64,000 nt of DNA from Streptomyces sp. L-9-10 (GCF_004151105.1 NZ_PHRF01000161.1:124001-188000), one strand, 5' to 3'. Counted from the first letter of the stretch, positions 44,595 to 53,145 are shown. The notes: generated from the letters alone by a model not told the origin. Numbers and translations are program-made.

Positions 44595-47282
44595 TCAGCG
44601 GGGCGCCGGGCGGGCGTCCATCGCCCGGCGCGCCCGGTCAGCCAGACCGTCCGCGCCACAGCTCTCCGCCAGTTCGAGCCCGCAGGCCAGCTCTGCGGGG
44701 AACCCGGCGGCGATGCCGTACTCCACCCGGGCCACGGCGAGTTCGTACGCGGACGGTGACGTTTCCAGATGGGCGACGGCCTGCGCCAGCAACTCGACCT
44801 TCTCCGCGCCCTCCTTCAGGGACGCGGCGCAGCACAGCGCGACCCCGATGGCGGTGTGCGTGCCGAAGCGTTCCGCCCGGTCCCTGGCGTACGAGGCGAG
44901 ATGGGCCGCACGGCGCGGATCGTCGTCGGCGACCGCACGCGCGAGGTCGCACGCCCAGGGAGCCATGACGATGTTGTGACGGCCACGCGCGGTCAACGCC
45001 ACTCCGGCCGCTTCGAGTTCGACGACGGCCTCCTTCGTACGGCCGAGGGCGAACAGCAGCCGGCCCCGCACGCTCGGCGCGTCGGGGATGACGATCGAGG
45101 AGGAGTACGGCGGGGCGAACGCGTGACGCTCGGCCGCCTCCAGGGCCTTGTCGACATGGCCGCGTGCGAGCAGGGTGTCGATCAGCATGCACGCCGCGTC
45201 CCAGTGCATCGGCAGACCGTTGCCGACCCGGTCGGCCAGCCGCAGGCTCTCGCGCAGATACGTCTCGGCATCCGCGAGCCGGCCGCGTCGGCGGTGGCCG
45301 TAGCCCACGAGGGCATGGGCGAAGGCCAGATGGCCACCGCTCCAGCCGGAGATCTCGAAGGCCCGCAGCCCTTCCTGGAACAGGCTCTCCGCGCGGTCGA
45401 GCCGGTCGGCGAAGGCGTACGAGAGACCGAGCAGCGCCGGTGGCTCGAAGCCCCACGCCGTGTCGGTCCAGCCGACTCCGGGCGGCAACCGGCCGTCGCT
45501 CAGGGCCTGTTCGGCGATCTGGACGTTCTCCTCGGCGCTCTCGCCCCGGGCCGTACCGTCGAACGCGCGCAGCATCAGCAGGACGCGTTCGGTGTTGTCA
45601 CGTCCGGTGAGCCCGTCCGCCAGCCGGGCGAGGCGGCGGGAGCGCTCGGGGCCGTTCTCCTCGATGGCCTGCACGCCCTCCCACAGGAAGTGGGCACCCT
45701 GGAGCCGCATCCTGGCGGGTCCTTCTTCGATGCGCGCGACCTCGGTGGCCACCACATGCGCGGCGTCACCGGTCTGGTTGTTGTGTGTCAGTGCCTGGGC
45801 GAGCCGGAACACCACATCCACCCGGAGGGCTTCGTCCAGCTGCGGGGTGTCGAGCGCGGCGCGCAGATGTCCGACCGTGGTGGCCGGTGAGGTGAGCAGC
45901 GTGGCGCAGCCCAGCTCGTACAGCACCAGGGGCCGGACGGACTCCAACGGCGGTTCCGCCAGGGCGCGTTCGAGGCAGCGGCGGGCGGCGTCCGGTGCGC
46001 CCACCGCGAGGTGTTCGGCGGCGGCTTCGCGCAGTTGCTCGACGAGTTCGGGGTCGCCGTCCGGATGCACTTCGAGGAGGTGGGGCGCGGCCGCCGCCGA
46101 TCCCCGGCCGCTGCGGGAGACGGCCCAGGCGGCGAGTCCGTGCATCGCGGTGCGTACGCCCGGCGGGATCGCCCGGTAGACGGCGCCCGCGATCAGCGGG
46201 TGGACGAACTCCAACGGGTCCGTGCCCACGAGGATGCGCGCGGCCCGCAGCCGTTCCGCGCACTCGGTGGCCTCTTCCTGGCTCATACCCGACAGGGAGA
46301 TCGCCAGATCGAGTGAGATGTCGGTGCCCAGGATGGCGGCGGCCCAGGCGAACCGGGTGGTGGCCGTGCCCAGTTCCTCCAGCCGGGCGATCAGACCGGT
46401 GCCGCGTGCCGAGGCGCCGAGGGCGCGCAGTTCGCCGGCATGGTCCTCGACGGGTTCGAGGCCGCTGTCCCGCACCTTGGCGAGCAGTTCGACGGTCTCG
46501 TACGCGTTGCCGCCGGTCACCGCCCACACCTCGCGGCAGAACGGATCGTCCGCGTGCTCGCCGAGGGCGGCGCGGGCCAGCTCGGCCGTGGCGTCGGAGG
46601 TCAGTTCGCTCAGTGTGACCAGCAGCCTCGCCACCGCCCCGATCTTCTGGAGAAACCATTCGGTCTCGCCGATGGCCTCCTCGGTGCGGTACGCGACGAC
46701 GATGAGGACGGGCAGCGGGACGGCGGGGCGCTCGGCGAAGGAGGTGAGCCAGGCGAGGGTCTCCAGGTCGGCCCACTGCGCGTCGTCCACGAGGAGGACG
46801 AGCGGTCCGTGGACGGCGGCGAGCCGTTCGACCAGGGCGTCGAGACCGTCCCTGACGCCCTGCGGGTCCGCGTGCTGGTCGCCCGGTGGCGCTATGCCGA
46901 GGGCCGGGCCGACGATCTCGTACCGGTCACCGAGCAACTCCCGTGCGTCCTTGGGACCGTCCGCCGGTCCCGACACCGCCTCGGACACCGGTTCGGTGGC
47001 TGTCAGCGCGGGCTGGAGCAACTGCCGTACGACATGGAAGGGCACGGACGTGACGGTCTCGCCGCCGCGCGCGGACCACACCGCACAGCGTCCGGTGGCG
47101 AGTCGGCGCACCTCCGAGAGCAACGCCGTCTTACCGAGCCCGGCGGCACCCCGGTAGACGAGAAGCCCACCGGAGCGCTTGCTTCCGCACAGTGCGTCCA
47201 CGGCGTTGGCCGCCGCGGCGAGTTCGGGTTCACGCTCCAGCAGCGGGAGGGTGACCGTGTCATCCGGCCGGTACACCGGCAT
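44595..47282 (-). CDS. LAL-like ATPase lacking the LuxR DNA-binding domain
   Basis: 895 residues resembling large ATP-binding LuxR (LAL/MalT) regulators: Walker A GAAGLGKTALL (K51), Walker B LVLLVDDAQWAD, then a long helical-repeat region (FAHALVGYGHRRRGRLADAE, LAESCGADGLADRARRAMDA). LAL proteins normally end with a 60-residue LuxR helix-turn-helix, but this one stops directly after the helical repeats, and the 128 bases before the next gene cannot encode one in any frame. It may be a signalling ATPase rather than a direct DNA binder. It follows the RiPP-like genes but has a terminator before it. Confidence 0.82.
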   Translation of the reverse strand: MPVYRPDDTVTLPLLEREPELAAAANAVDALCGSKRSGGLLVYRGAAGLGKTALLSEVRRLATGRCAVWSARGGETVTSVPFHVVRQLLQPALTATEPVSEAVSGPADGPKDARELLGDRYEIVGPALGIAPPGDQHADPQGVRDGLDALVERLAAVHGPLVLLVDDAQWADLETLAWLTSFAERPAVPLPVLIVVAYRTEEAIGETEWFLQKIGAVARLLVTLSELTSDATAELARAALGEHADDPFCREVWAVTGGNAYETVELLAKVRDSGLEPVEDHAGELRALGASARGTGLIARLEELGTATTRFAWAAAILGTDISLDLAISLSGMSQEEATECAERLRAARILVGTDPLEFVHPLIAGAVYRAIPPGVRTAMHGLAAWAVSRSGRGSAAAAPHLLEVHPDGDPELVEQLREAAAEHLAVGAPDAARRCLERALAEPPLESVRPLVLYELGCATLLTSPATTVGHLRAALDTPQLDEALRVDVVFRLAQALTHNNQTGDAAHVVATEVARIEEGPARMRLQGAHFLWEGVQAIEENGPERSRRLARLADGLTGRDNTERVLLMLRAFDGTARGESAEENVQIAEQALSDGRLPPGVGWTDTAWGFEPPALLGLSYAFADRLDRAESLFQEGLRAFEISGWSGGHLAFAHALVGYGHRRRGRLADAETYLRESLRLADRVGNGLPMHWDAACMLIDTLLARGHVDKALEAAERHAFAPPYSSSIVIPDAPSVRGRLLFALGRTKEAVVELEAAGVALTARGRHNIVMAPWACDLARAVADDDPRRAAHLASYARDRAERFGTHTAIGVALCCAASLKEGAEKVELLAQAVAHLETSPSAYELAVARVEYGIAAGFPAELACGLELAESCGADGLADRARRAMDARPAPR

Positions 47283-47411
47283 CCCTCGCTTTCTCGAACA
47301 GTGCGCAGGTCAGGTGTTGAGGGTAGCCCCGGAGCGCCCCGAGTGGACCCGAATCCACACGAATTCGGCCGTTCGACTGCGCGAAGGCGGTTCAAGGGGT
47401 AACGAAACTCC

Positions 47412-47438
47412 CCCGCCGGACGACACGCTTCCGGCGGG
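47412..47438. terminator. Terminator after the ThiF-like gene
   Basis: CCCGCCGGA (47412-47420) pairs with TCCGGCGGG (47430-47438) over a 9-base loop, 14 bases past the ThiF-like stop. It separates the three-gene peptide operon from the LAL-like gene. Confidence 0.7.
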
Positions 47439-47451
47439 ACGGGTACGGGCC

Positions 47452-48612
47452 TCAGGCCGGGCGTCGTGCCGTGTGCGGCGTACCGCACGCCGGGCAGTCC
47501 GGTCTGCGGTCGTACCGTTCCTCCACCGGTTCGGACAGTGCCATCAGATTGAGGCCGAAGCGGAAGCCGGGTTCCATCTCCGGTACGCCCGTGAGCAGCG
47601 CGATCGCCGCGTGGACGAGGAGATGGCCGGAGAGGCCCGCGGTCACGGCGTTGACGGGGTTCCACTCCATCCGGGGCGAGGCGGCCTCCTCGTCCTGTCC
47701 GGCGGCGAGGCGCAGATCGCGGCGGTCGACCTCACCCGCGCGGTGGCACTCCCAGCAGGCTCCCCGGCCGGGTGTGTGGACGCCGACGGTGACGAGCGGT
47801 CCGCGGTAGCCGGCGTCGAGCCAGGGGATTCCGGCGGCCAGGCAGACGCGGTTGGCCCAGCGGCGGATCTCCGGCGGCCGGTCGGCGCAGAGCAGCAGCA
47901 GATCGTAGCCCGGTTCGAGCAGTGTGGCGATGTCGTCGGGACCGCGGACCGCGCGGTGTTCCGTGGTCAGCGCCACCCGCGAGTTGACCGCCCGCAGGGC
48001 CGCGTCGGCCGCGGTGGCCTTGGACCGGCCGATATCGCTCTCGTGGTACAGGGGCTGCCGGTTGAGGTTGGACAGCTCCACGACATCGCCGTCGACGCAG
48101 TGCATCCGGCCCACGCCCGACGCGACCAGGCCCTGGGCGGCGAAGCCTCCGGTGCCGCCGAGGCCGAGCAGCAGTACACGGGCCGAGCGCAGCCGGGCCT
48201 GTAACTCCCAGGCGGTCGCGTGCGGTTTGAGATCCATCCACCGCAACAGCGTCACACCGCGGCTGTACCGCACGCGGTCCTCGTCGGTGAGGGTGTCCGG
48301 CGGCTCCGCCCCGGCGTCCTCCAGGAACCCGGCCTCGTACAGCTCGGCGATCGCCTGGACGACCGCGCCCCCTTCGACGGCCGGATGCCGGGCGAGCACC
48401 TCGTCGACCGACTCGGCCTGGCCGCGGGTCCCGTCGAGCGCCTCGGTCAGCGTCCAGATCCAGCCGTCGGGGTCGGCGACCTCGGCGCCGATCCCGTACA
48501 CCACGCTCCCGATGCGTACGTTCCCGTCCACGGTGCGGTAGGCGCGGTGTTCGGGCTTGACCCGGGGGCGCCGTAAGCCGGAAACCGGCGGTGGCGGCCG
48601 GTCCGGTTTCAC
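47452..48612 (-). CDS. ThiF/MccB-like E1 adenylyltransferase with N-terminal RRE-like domain
   Basis: 386 residues. Residues about 22-100 look like a PqqD-type peptide-binding (RRE) winged helix (YRTVDGNVRIGSVVYGIG, VDEVLARHPAV, ELYEAGFLED). The E1-like domain has nucleotide loop GLGGTGG (150-156), VDGD, ELSNLNRQPLY (N182, N184, R185), K198 and LCADRP. Zinc cysteines are C286/C289 (CWEC) and C373/C376 (CPAC). Family knowledge (MccB, TOMM partner proteins) predicts ATP-dependent adenylation of a peptide carboxylate, with the RRE gripping a leader. It overlaps the M14 gene by four bases. Confidence 0.86.
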   Translation of the reverse strand: MKPDRPPPPVSGLRRPRVKPEHRAYRTVDGNVRIGSVVYGIGAEVADPDGWIWTLTEALDGTRGQAESVDEVLARHPAVEGGAVVQAIAELYEAGFLEDAGAEPPDTLTDEDRVRYSRGVTLLRWMDLKPHATAWELQARLRSARVLLLGLGGTGGFAAQGLVASGVGRMHCVDGDVVELSNLNRQPLYHESDIGRSKATAADAALRAVNSRVALTTEHRAVRGPDDIATLLEPGYDLLLLCADRPPEIRRWANRVCLAAGIPWLDAGYRGPLVTVGVHTPGRGACWECHRAGEVDRRDLRLAAGQDEEAASPRMEWNPVNAVTAGLSGHLLVHAAIALLTGVPEMEPGFRFGLNLMALSEPVEERYDRRPDCPACGTPHTARRPA

Positions 48613-49961
48613 GCCCGTACCGCCCTCGGCTCCCTGAACCGGGCGGCCAGCTCGGAGGCGGCCAGCACGATTCTGAACTGATGCTCCACCTGGTCGTGGA
48701 CCGGGATCCAGCGGGCGCGGCAGTCCGCTTCGAACGCGTCGCAGCGCCGGGTGAGGAACACGTCCAGGGAAGCGCGTACCTCGGTCGCCTCCGCAGCGCC
48801 GGCGCCGGCCGCACCGCCTGTGCTGCCGGGGTCATGACCGGGCTCCGTGCCGTGCCCGGCGGCGAGCATCTGGTGCAGCATCCCCGCCGTACGGACCACG
48901 AGCCGCCGGGCGGCGATCCGGAGCGCCATGATCCGCGCCCGGTTCAGCGGCGGCAGTCCGCCCGTCTCGCGCAGGGCCGCCTCCGGCGCCCATTCGTCCG
49001 CCAGCCCGCCGCAGATGGCGAGGTACTCCTCGACCGGTGCGAGCAGCGGTGCCACGGTGGCGGGCAGTCCCGGCCGCACCCGCTCCAGCAGTCCCGCGAG
49101 GAACAACGCGTCCTGCCGGAGCGTCCGGCTGATGGTCTCCAGAGCGCCGGACGGGTCGGGGTGGGCCAAGGTGTCACCGACCTCCTCGACCCCCCACATC
49201 GGTGCTTCGACGACGGCCGTGACAGTGCCGTACGCATACGGATGGAACCAGGTGGAGGTGGCGGTGGCGGCGGGCAGCGAGTGGAACTGATCCGCTTCCT
49301 GGGGCCGTGGCATGTCATAGACGCCCGGTCCCGGGCTCGGCCAGAAGAAGGCGTCGTACGGCCCCAGCTCCACCGGTATCCGCAGATCGGCGGCGGACCT
49401 GCCGAGCCGTTCCGGGAGGCCGGGCAGCCGGCGGGTCAGCTGGACGAAGCTGCCGCCCACGTCCACACCGTGCAGTGAGCACTGGAGGTAGGGGCGCAGC
49501 TCGTCCTGGAGGTCGAGCAGGGCCCGGGTCTCGGGCATCGGTTCCGCGCCGGGCTCCGTGGGCAGCCACTCGGGCTGCGCCGCGAAGCCGGGACGGAAGA
49601 AGTGGCGGTAGTGCTGGGCGAAGGTCATCGGGCCCTTGAGCCACCGCTCGTTGCGGCGGGCTCCGTCGGGATCGAGGCAGAGGACGAAGTGCCAGGTCGT
49701 GTCCATGGCCCGGCCCGGCCGCTCGGGGCGGGCGAGATACCGGGCCAGTCGCAGGGCCGTCATGCCGCCCACCGGTTCATTGGCATGCGGCCCCGCGACC
49801 ACCAGCGCGTGCCGGCTCCCCCGCCCTATGGACAGCAGCCGTATCGGCTCCCCGGCCCGTGAGTAGCCGATACGCCGCAGGACGGCACGGTCCGGGTGCG
49901 CCGCGGCCAGGCCCCGGGCGCGGGAGGTCAGTTCGTCGACGGTGAGATAACGACCCGGCAC
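48609..49961 (-). CDS. M14-family zinc carboxypeptidase in a RiPP-like operon
   Basis: 450 residues from GTG 49961, ten bases after the small-peptide stop. Zinc ligands H59 and E62 (GPHANEP) and H164 (LHGVDVG); catalytic Glu E252 (VVEAPMWG); substrate-binding DPDGARRNERW. No signal peptide, so it probably acts in the cytoplasm. About 190 residues beyond the catalytic core are helical and unusual for the family. Likely role: trimming the C-terminus of the adjacent peptide. Its stop overlaps the ThiF-like start (ATGA). Confidence 0.85.
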   Translation of the reverse strand: MPGRYLTVDELTSRARGLAAAHPDRAVLRRIGYSRAGEPIRLLSIGRGSRHALVVAGPHANEPVGGMTALRLARYLARPERPGRAMDTTWHFVLCLDPDGARRNERWLKGPMTFAQHYRHFFRPGFAAQPEWLPTEPGAEPMPETRALLDLQDELRPYLQCSLHGVDVGGSFVQLTRRLPGLPERLGRSAADLRIPVELGPYDAFFWPSPGPGVYDMPRPQEADQFHSLPAATATSTWFHPYAYGTVTAVVEAPMWGVEEVGDTLAHPDPSGALETISRTLRQDALFLAGLLERVRPGLPATVAPLLAPVEEYLAICGGLADEWAPEAALRETGGLPPLNRARIMALRIAARRLVVRTAGMLHQMLAAGHGTEPGHDPGSTGGAAGAGAAEATEVRASLDVFLTRRCDAFEADCRARWIPVHDQVEHQFRIVLAASELAARFREPRAVRA

Positions 49962-49971
49962 AGCGGCCCGT

Positions 49972-50085
49972 TCAGGAACCGGTCGAGTTGCTGTCGCCCG
50001 TGGTCTCTCTCCGGTCGAGACGTCGGATCTTGATGGTGGTCGGCTTGGGACGGGATGTGCTGTCGCTCTTGGCCGTTTTCCGCAT
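49972..50085 (-). CDS. Candidate RiPP precursor peptide, 37 residues
   Basis: The ATG at 50085 has AAGGGGGA seven bases upstream, the best ribosome site in the locus; the frame is open further up but those starts lack one. The peptide is highly charged and Ser/Thr-rich. It opens MRKTAKSDSTSRPKP, continues TTIKIRRLDRRE and ends TTGDSNSTGS. There are no Cys, Trp or Tyr, which argues against lanthionine or azole chemistry based on Cys. It is followed after ten bases by the M14 peptidase and then the RRE-ThiF protein. A role as substrate of both is inferred from order and spacing; I recognise no precursor family. Confidence 0.65.
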   Translation of the reverse strand: MRKTAKSDSTSRPKPTTIKIRRLDRRETTGDSNSTGS

Positions 50086-50257
50086 GGAACGATCCCCCTT
50101 CGACACCGCGGTGCCCAACTCCCCGTTGAACACCCTCATGTGATGGTCCGTCACGGATTAGGAGCACGTCAACAGCTGGGGTGACGTGGAATGTGATATG
50201 GGGATACCTGTCGGATGAACCCGTCCGACGAATACTCACTGTCCGTCAGCGAGCCCG

Positions 50258-51274
50258 TCAGGCAGATCCGTCGGGATCCGTCAACAGGGCCTCGATCGCG
50301 GCCAGTTCCGGTTCGTCGAGCGCGGTGGCGGTCAGCACTTCGAGGTTCTGGTCCAGCTGCCGGACGCTGCTGGCGCCGATGAGGACGGAGGTGACGCGCG
50401 GGTCGCGCAGCACCCAGGTGAGGGCCAGCTGTGCGAGGGTCTGTCCGCGCTCGCCCGCGAGCTTGTTGAGCGCGTGCAGCAAGGCCAGCTTCCGCTCGCT
50501 GAGCGCGTCCCGCTTCAGGAAGTGGCCCACGGCCATCCGCGAGTCGGCGGGCACACCGTTCAGGTAACGGTCCGTCAACTGCCCCTGGGCCAGCGGAGAG
50601 AAGGCGATCACTCCGGCGCCCGCCGCGGCGGAGGCGGCGATCAGGCCGTTGTGCTCGATGCCGCGGTCCAGGAGGTTGTACGGGTGCTGGTTGATCAGCA
50701 GCGGGGTACCGAGGTCCCGGAGTATCCCGGCGGCCCGCTCCATCCGCTCGGGCGGGTAGTTGGACAGCCCGGCGTACAGCGCCTTGCCCTGCCGTACGGC
50801 CGAGTCCAGCGCCCCCATCGTCTCCTCGAGCGGAGTGTCGGGGTCGAACCGGTGGGAGTAGAAGAGATCGACGTGGTCGACGCGCATCCGCGTCAGTGAC
50901 TGGTCCAGGCTCGCCAGCAGATGCTTGCGCGAGCCGAACTCGCCGTACGGCCCCGGCCACATGTCGTAGCCGGCCTTGGTGGAGAGGAACAGTTCGTCGC
51001 GGTAGGGGCGGAAGTCCTGCGTGTAGAGCGTGCCGAAGTTCTCCTCGGCGCTGCCGTAGGGCGGGCCGTAGTTGTTGGCGAGGTCGAAATGGGTGACGCC
51101 CCGGTCGAAGGCGCGGCGCAGCACGGCGCGCTGGTTCTCCAGCGGCGCGGTGCCGCCGAAGTTGTGCCACAGGCCGAGGGAGACCTGCGGCAGCCGTACG
51201 CCGCTGCGACCGCACCGCGTGAAGCGCATGTCGTCGTAGCGGTCGGCGGCGGCGAGACAGGGAGGCTGCTTCAA
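50258..51274 (-). CDS. Aldo/keto reductase (YghZ-like)
   Basis: 338 residues. AKR barrel with catalytic Tyr in HFDLANNYGPPYGSAEENFG, Lys in LFLSTKAGYDMWPGPYG and His in LFYSHRFDPDTP; NADP-site VLIGASSVRQLDQN near the C-terminus. It matches the L-glyceraldehyde-3-phosphate reductase-like (AKR14) group. Same strand as the peptide operon but 172 bases upstream, so it probably has its own transcript. Confidence 0.92.
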   Translation of the reverse strand: MKQPPCLAAADRYDDMRFTRCGRSGVRLPQVSLGLWHNFGGTAPLENQRAVLRRAFDRGVTHFDLANNYGPPYGSAEENFGTLYTQDFRPYRDELFLSTKAGYDMWPGPYGEFGSRKHLLASLDQSLTRMRVDHVDLFYSHRFDPDTPLEETMGALDSAVRQGKALYAGLSNYPPERMERAAGILRDLGTPLLINQHPYNLLDRGIEHNGLIAASAAAGAGVIAFSPLAQGQLTDRYLNGVPADSRMAVGHFLKRDALSERKLALLHALNKLAGERGQTLAQLALTWVLRDPRVTSVLIGASSVRQLDQNLEVLTATALDEPELAAIEALLTDPDGSA

Positions 51275-51595
51275 CGAACTCTCCTGCTTTCGTGTACACG
51301 GCGAAGGTCGAGGTCACGGCGTGGCCGGGGTCCAGACGTGTCGCGGTCACGACGTGTTGCCTATGATCGCGCGGCCCTGAGGGGCGGGATCCGGCCGGGT
51401 CTCGTTTCCGCCGCTCCGGCGCTGTCCGCCGCCGGCCCGTCACGCACGGTGGTGCGACGGAATCGGCACTTCCGGGCAGGTCACACGGTGGGGATACCAT
51501 CTGAAGTATGGCCGTACGCGCCGTATGTCCCGTCCGGCCCGTTCATGACCCGGTCGACGGCCCGGTCACGCGGTTCGGCAAGGAGGTACCCCACC
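51275..51595. other. 321-bp divergent promoter region
   Basis: Between the aldo/keto reductase and the cyclic-nucleotide-binding gene. A TATGAT hexamer lies at 51362-51367 without a good -35. No gene seen. Confidence 0.5.
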
Positions 51596-52051
51596 ATGGC
51601 TCCCGCGACGCGTTGGTTGACGGTGCTTCCCACCGGCCACAGCGAACTCCTGATGCGACAGGCCCGCTATGTCTCCTTCCCCCAGGACACCAGGATCTTC
51701 GAGGAGGGCGATCCGGCGGACCGGTTCTGGGTGATCCGCTCGGGCGCCGTCTCCCTGGACATGTACGTACCCGGCCGCCGGCGGGTGATGGTCGAGACGC
51801 TCGGGGTCGGGGACCTGCTCGGCTGGTCCTGGCTGTTCCCGCCGCACCGCTGGCACTTCGGGGCGGAGGCGTTCAGTCCGGTGCGCACCCTGGAGTTCGA
51901 CGGGCACGCGGTACGGGCCATGTGCGAGGCCGATCCTGCCCTCGGCTACGCGCTGACCCGCTCCATCGCGGAGATCCTCGCCCGCCGTCTTGAGGTGTCG
52001 CGTACGAAACTGCTCGACCAGTACATGCGCCATGGCGGCCCGGGGCTGTGA
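51596..52051 (+). CDS. Cyclic-nucleotide-binding-domain protein (Crp-like sensor without HTH)
   Basis: 151 residues from ATG 51596 with AAGGAGG nine bases upstream. A single cNMP-binding beta-roll (FPQDTRIFEEGDPADRFWVIRSGAVSLDM, VETLGVGDLLGWSWLFPP) and a C-terminal helix (LARRLEVSRTKLLDQY). There is no DNA-binding domain, so it probably senses a ligand and acts through a partner. Followed by a strong hairpin, then the fluoride operon. Confidence 0.87.
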   Translation: MAPATRWLTVLPTGHSELLMRQARYVSFPQDTRIFEEGDPADRFWVIRSGAVSLDMYVPGRRRVMVETLGVGDLLGWSWLFPPHRWHFGAEAFSPVRTLEFDGHAVRAMCEADPALGYALTRSIAEILARRLEVSRTKLLDQYMRHGGPGL

Positions 52052-52089
52052 GCCGTCGCCGCAGCCGCGCGCGGCAGGGGCCGTCAGGG

Positions 52090-52118
52090 AGGGCCCGGGT
52101 CGGCGCCTCCCGGGCCCT
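52090..52118. terminator. Terminator after the cNMP-binding gene
   Basis: AGGGCCCGGG (52090-52099) pairs perfectly with CCCGGGCCCT (52109-52118), loop of nine bases. Confidence 0.75.
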
Positions 52119-52161
52119 GGCGCTAGCCTGGGAGCCGGTGGTGGCCCGGCGGGCGACCACG

Positions 52162-52260
52162 CGGCGGTGGGGCCCGCCGTACCCAACCGCGGAGAGCTTC
52201 CGCCAACGGTCCCTACTTGCGGAGGAGCGCGTCCGCGTACGGGCGCCCGGCGAGTAGGAG
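52162..52260 (+). ncRNA. Fluoride riboswitch (crcB motif), divergent core, with SD-sequestering platform
   Basis: Stem 1 CGGCG/CGCCG (52162-52166 with 52175-52179) encloses GTGGGGCC. Stem 2 GCGG/CCGC spans 52189-52203. The tail AACGGTCCCTAC then gives the pseudoknot: GGGGCC (52069+100, i.e. 52169-52174) pairs with GGTCCC (52208-52213). Lengths and order match the Thermotoga petrophila aptamer. The long-range A-U pair there is G67-C204 here (52167 with 52204). CCTACTTGC (52212-52220) can alternatively pair with GCGAGTAGG (52250-52258), hiding the crcB ribosome site. Fluoride binding would keep CCCTAC in the aptamer and free translation. Four usually conserved core bases differ, so binding needs proof. 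Confidence 0.75.
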
Positions 52261-52264
52261 ACGT

Positions 52265-52801
52265 ATGCCCATGGGAAGCCCGCGGCCCCGAGTGGTGAAC
52301 GAGCCCGAAGAACCCACCGGACCCGATTCCGGTACCGCCATGTCCGGAGCGGGCGCCGGAACCATGCCCGGGGCCGGGGCCGGGCGGCGGCGTGCGCGGG
52401 CCGGAGCGCTGTGGCCGGTGCTGGCCGTCGTGTCGCTCGGCGGTTCGATCGGCGCGGCGGCCCGCTACGGCGCGTCCCTCCTGTGGCCCACCGCGTCCGG
52501 CGCCTTTCCGTGGACGACGCTCACCGTGAACGTGGTGGGGTGCGCGGTGATCGGCGCCTTCATGGTGGTGATCAGTGAGGTGTGGGCCGCGCACCGGCTG
52601 GTGAGGCCGTTCTTCGGGACCGGCGTGCTGGGCGGGTTCACCACGTTCTCCGCCTACGCGGTGGACATCCGGCTCCTGGTGGCCTCGGGCAGGCCCGCCG
52701 CGGGCATGGCGTATCTGGGACTGACGCTGGTGGCGGCCCTCGCCTCGGTGTGGAGTGCGGTGTGGCTGACGCGCCGCGTAGTCGCGTGGAGGCGGACATG
52801 A
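52265..52801 (+). CDS. crcB: Fluoride exporter CrcB/Fluc, first subunit
   Basis: 178 residues from ATG 52265; ATG 52271 in the same frame is at a better distance from GTAGGAG. About 55 hydrophilic Gly/Ala/Arg-rich residues precede the four-helix Fluc fold. Signatures: LGGSIGAAARYGASLLWP, FPWTTLTVNVVGCAVIGAFM, and the pore motif FFGTGVLGGFTTFSAYAVD. Fluc channels work as dual-topology or heterodimeric pairs; a second crcB is two genes on. It lowers cytoplasmic fluoride. Its stop overlaps the DUF190 start. Confidence 0.93.
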   Translation: MPMGSPRPRVVNEPEEPTGPDSGTAMSGAGAGTMPGAGAGRRRARAGALWPVLAVVSLGGSIGAAARYGASLLWPTASGAFPWTTLTVNVVGCAVIGAFMVVISEVWAAHRLVRPFFGTGVLGGFTTFSAYAVDIRLLVASGRPAAGMAYLGLTLVAALASVWSAVWLTRRVVAWRRT

Positions 52802-53145
52802 ACGGGCTGATGGGCAGTGCCCTGCGGCTGACGGTCCTCATCGGCGAATCCGATGTGTGGCACCACAAGCCCCTCTACACCGAGATCGTGCACCGCGCGC
52901 ACCGGGCGGGGCTGGCGGGCGCGAGCGTGTTCCGCGGGATCGAGGGGTTCGGCGCGTCCTCCCTGATCCACACGCAGCGGCTGCTGTCGCTGAGCGAGGA
53001 CCTGCCGGTGGCGATCGTGATCGTGGACTCGGAGGAGAAGATCCGGGACTTCCTTCCACGGCTGGACGAGCTGGTCCGCGAGGGGCTGGTCACGCTGGAG
53101 AACTGCGAGGTCGTCCGTCATGCCGGCCGGCGGGAGGCACGGTGA
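52798..53145 (+). CDS. DUF190-family protein
   Basis: 115 residues from ATG 52798 overlapping both neighbours by four bases. DUF190/P-II-like fold: LRLTVLIGESDVWHHKPLYTE, GASVFRGIEGFG, LPVAIVIVDSEEKIRDFLP. DUF190 proteins are commonly encoded with crcB and are thought to assist or regulate the channel; biochemical role unproven. Confidence 0.92.
   Translation: MNGLMGSALRLTVLIGESDVWHHKPLYTEIVHRAHRAGLAGASVFRGIEGFGASSLIHTQRLLSLSEDLPVAIVIVDSEEKIRDFLPRLDELVREGLVTLENCEVVRHAGRREAR

Noticed and set aside
49972..50154. 60-residue version of the small peptide
   Set aside because: The upstream starts lack ribosome sites; the ATG at 50085 has a strong one.
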